Shown here piece by piece: positions 13,779-15,645 of a DNA stretch of 15,645 bases. Position 1 is the stretch's first letter. Each line of letters starts with the position of its first letter. Origin of the DNA: Veillonellaceae bacterium (GTDB lineage: Bacteria; Bacillota; Negativicutes; Veillonellales; Veillonellaceae). A program made the position numbers and the translations under genes. The DNA lies in contig CAAFQR010000105.1 in assembly GCA_900765165.1 (NCBI GenBank), forward strand, positions 1 through 15,645, read 5' to 3'. The notes below the pieces were generated by a model, which did no database searches, was not told the origin of the DNA, and was given only the letters and a program-made list of their open reading frames with translations.

Positions 13779-14732
13779 TTACTGGATGCGAATCCCTTGG
13801 GCAATGGTATACGCCATCCTTGCTAAATCCGGTGCATCTACTGTCAATCGGTTGACGGCGGTTACACCGTTTTTATTGATTTTATAAGGTCGCACGGTTA
13901 TGGTAATGTACTTGCCCACGGCCTGTAAGCGCGCCTGTCCCAAGGTGAAATAACCCACAGCACCGCGTTGCGATTCGCGAGTGTACGGCGTTTTCGCTAC
14001 AGCAACTGGGCCTAACGGTGTTTCGCCATAATAGTAAGTCGGAACCATTTTCTGAATCAACATGGGACCCCAATCGAAACGAGTCGGAATGGAGTTAATA
14101 AAAGCATCCTTCGTCATCGGAGTTTCCGAGGTTAAGCCCTTCTGATTCGGTAACTGTTCGTCGCCAATATGAATGACAATGTGGATGTCTTCATCGGCAT
14201 ACGGTACGCGTTCCATGAGAACCAACTCTGTTTGGCTGCCCTTATCAGTGATTTGGGTACTCATCTGCTGTGAATGACTCATATACGTAGACGGTAAAGA
14301 TACCGTAATCACTTTATCGTTAATCTGGAATACTTGCTCCGACCAATCCGTTGTGCTCAACGGTTTAATCGTCGTCACAACCGGCACGCCCGTCTTCGTC
14401 ATTACCGACGGTTCATTAGTGTCGGAAATTGGGAGCTGGCTGATAACCGGCATAGCTTTTGCCGCAGTTGTATCTGTCGCTTTTGTTGTATTTGTAGCTG
14501 TCGCTTTCGCGTCGGCTACAGCCGTGTCAGCAACTTTGGTGGCTGTATCAGTAGCTACACTCGTTAATGGCGTCGTGTTAGTTGCCGATGTTGAGTTTGC
14601 AACTGCTGTTACTAATGCTGTTGCCGTCGCCGTTGGATCGGCGGCGCTAGCATATCCTTGAGCGCCGAGAGTGGCGCCGGTCGTTAAAAATAAACCCAAT
14701 AAAATCGGAAGCATCTTTCGATTAGTTTTCAT
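13779..14732 (-). CDS. Exported protein with Thr/Ala-rich linker, unknown function
   Basis: The 317-residue protein starts with a clear signal peptide: MKTNRK, a hydrophobic core around PILLGLFLTTGATLGA, and a likely cleavage after ASA near residue 31. Residues about 32-95 are low-complexity, rich in Thr, Ala and Asp (repeats like ATDTAT, ADTAVADA, ATNTTKATDTT), and probably form a flexible linker. The rest, about 110-317, looks globular, with many beta-type segments (QVFQINDKVITVSLPSTY, TELVLMERVP, KYITITVRPYKI). I do not recognise this domain. There is no lipobox, sortase motif or membrane anchor, so it is probably periplasmic or secreted. The ATG at 14732 follows AAAGGAGGTAAC at ideal spacing; an ATG at 14768 has no ribosome site. 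The palindromic elements lie on both sides. Confidence 0.85.
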   Translation of the reverse strand: MKTNRKMLPILLGLFLTTGATLGAQGYASAADPTATATALVTAVANSTSATNTTPLTSVATDTATKVADTAVADAKATATNTTKATDTTAAKAMPVISQLPISDTNEPSVMTKTGVPVVTTIKPLSTTDWSEQVFQINDKVITVSLPSTYMSHSQQMSTQITDKGSQTELVLMERVPYADEDIHIVIHIGDEQLPNQKGLTSETPMTKDAFINSIPTRFDWGPMLIQKMVPTYYYGETPLGPVAVAKTPYTRESQRGAVGYFTLGQARLQAVGKYITITVRPYKINKNGVTAVNRLTVDAPDLARMAYTIAQGIRIQ

Positions 14733-14770
14733 ATTGTTACCTCCTTTATTAATTAAAAGGCTATACATTC

Positions 14771-14800
14771 AATATACCATGAGTAGGCCCGTAAAAACAA
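14771..14800 (-). promoter_or_regulatory. Possible promoter of the exported-protein gene
   Basis: On the minus strand TATATT (14771-14776) and TTGTTT (14795-14800) are 18 bp apart, about 39 nt upstream of the start codon. The -35 box is weak. The gene has no upstream operon partner within 500 nt, so some promoter is expected here. Confidence 0.35.
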
Positions 14801-14833
14801 ATCCGGCCGGTGTACAAGAACGACCCGGGTGTT

Positions 14834-15065
14834 GAGTTAGCCCTGTCAGTATGCTATTCGCCTTGGTGTTGCCAAGTATTGGCATTGCTACTCAATTTAT
14901 ATATAACAACGGGTATGAACGAGCTGTTCGCTCCCTTCTGTTTCACAAATGGTCGCTTCACAGCTCGTTCATACCCGTTTTGCCTTATATACTAAATTTT
15001 AGCTTATCCATGCCAATACTTGGCTATCCCCTACGCTTTCTAGCATTACCTGACAGGACTAACTC
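14834..15065. repeat. Palindromic repeat element A, copy 2 (best preserved)
   Basis: Terminal repeats GAGTTAGCCCTGTCAG (14834-14849) and CTGACAGGACTAACTC (15050-15065) pair with one mismatch, and TATGCTA pairs with TAGCATTA just inside. The outer stem is 14871-14885 with 15010-15024 (15 bp, perfect). The inner stem is CGGGTATGAACGAGCTG (14910-14926) with 14961-14977, also perfect. Compared with copy 1, A14919-T14968 replaces C-G, and T14880-A15015 replaces A-T. It lies between the MerR gene and the exported-protein gene. Confidence 0.85.
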
Positions 15066-15073
15066 ATCACCAC

Positions 15074-15222
15074 ATGGTTCGAATTTTCGTGACCCTTCGG
15101 CCGGGCTTGTTTTTACCAAGAGGCCTGGATATGGCGCTTATGAATGTATAGCCTTTTACTATTAAATTGTTGGTAACAGTATGAAATCTAATCGAGGCGT
15201 GGGGAAAAGGCATCAACATTGT
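15074..15222. repeat. Flanking module of element A, copy 2
   Basis: The block ATGGTTCGAATTTTCGTGAC and CCTTCGGCCGG (15074-15104) is followed, after a longer spacer than in the other copies, by GGGGAAAAGGCATCAACAT (15201-15219). The spacer holds extra sequence absent from the copies near 13200 and 13400 and has no reading frame of note. Confidence 0.55.
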
Positions 15223-15254
15223 GCCATAGTATTGCCGCAACCGGTTTGCTTCCT

Positions 15255-15638
15255 CTAATCATCTAGACCGAACTTTTCTTCTATCGTGTCATAGTGGGCA
15301 ACTTTATAAGTCAACTTATCTTTAAATGCTTGAAGTTCATCAATATGTTTTTGGATTTTTACAAGTTCATTCTGTAGTAACGCTTTACGTTTTGCCCGTG
15401 TTGGTTCCCCTTGTGCATACAATGTTACGTATTCCTTAAGTACTTCAATTGAGACGCCTGCATTTCGCATACCATGAACAAACCCAATCCACCTACAAAT
15501 ATGGTCAGTGTAATTGCGAATACCGTTAGCCGAGCGTGGTACTGGAGGAATTAAGCCTACGCGTTCGTAGTATCGCAACGTGTCGTGTGTTAAGCCAAAT
15601 CGTTTGCTTACTTCTGAAATAAGAATTGGAAAGACCAC
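15255..15638 (-). CDS. MerR-family transcriptional regulator (AdhR/NmlR-like), 5' end uncertain
   Basis: About 127 residues are visible. The N-terminal winged helix reads ISEVSKRFGLTHDTLRYYER, then VGLIPPVPRSANGIRNYTD, which is close to the AdhR/NmlR branch of MerR proteins. Residues about 62-115 form the dimerising coiled coil (RAKRKALLQNELVKIQKHID). There is no metal-binding cysteine loop at the C-terminus, so it is not a MerR or CueR metal sensor. AdhR and NmlR sense reactive carbonyls through a cysteine in FIKCMR; here that motif reads FVHGMR, with glycine instead. A cysteine is present eight residues earlier (C48). The frame stays open to the window edge upstream of the GTG at 15638, and no ATG is visible, so the true start may lie outside. 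Target genes are not visible. Confidence 0.85.
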   Translation of the reverse strand: MVFPILISEVSKRFGLTHDTLRYYERVGLIPPVPRSANGIRNYTDHICRWIGFVHGMRNAGVSIEVLKEYVTLYAQGEPTRAKRKALLQNELVKIQKHIDELQAFKDKLTYKVAHYDTIEEKFGLDD

Positions 15639-15645
15639 CTTTCTC

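Noticed and set aside
14353..14661. Rightward frame of 102 codons rich in Val and Ala
   Set aside because: It is the antisense image of the Thr/Ala-rich linker of the exported protein; low complexity explains the lack of stops.
1..15645. tRNA or rRNA genes
   Set aside because: No cloverleaf with a TTCGA-type T-loop and proper stems, and no rRNA core sequence, was found on reading the spacers.

Overview
The window reads as chromosome of an anaerobic, probably Firmicutes-lineage bacterium. This rests on AGGAGG-type ribosome sites before nearly every gene, sigma-A-like promoters, U-rich intrinsic terminators, and a selenium-dependent-type molybdenum hydroxylase gene set. Base composition looks moderate, near 50% GC in genes and much lower in the long spacers. 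A Negativicutes host is a guess from overall character, not something the sequence proves.

Positions 1-9731 hold one leftward operon. From promoter to window edge it runs: YheO/DauR-type PAS-HTH regulator, ygeX (diaminopropionate ammonia-lyase), ygeY (M20 hydrolase), ygeW (carbamoyltransferase-like), arcC (carbamate kinase), ssnA (aminohydrolase), ygfK (Fe-S oxidoreductase) and the 5' part of a selenium-dependent-type xanthine dehydrogenase gene. Family knowledge ties this set to anaerobic purine/urate breakdown. The hydroxylase and reductase act on the ring, hydrolases open it, the lyase makes pyruvate and ammonia, and carbamoyl phosphate is cashed for ATP by carbamate kinase. No hydantoinase gene is visible. 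The YgfK here is about half the usual size and lacks the internal FAD/NAD(P)H domain. Three gene junctions carry strong hairpins.

Positions 9732-10785 are an AT-rich spacer. It holds operator-like CTAACAA sites, a candidate C-rich small RNA with its own promoter and terminator (about 10241-10373), and the terminator of the next gene. Positions 10786-12915 hold an M20D amidohydrolase gene (leftward) and, divergently, a LysE/RhtB exporter gene.

Positions 12909-13761 and 14834-15222 are rich in palindromic repeats. There are two full copies and one half copy of a ~230-bp hairpin-forming element with compensatory changes between copies, plus a ~300-nt nested palindrome. Between them lies a gene for an exported protein with a Thr/Ala-rich linker, and at the right edge a MerR-family regulator gene.
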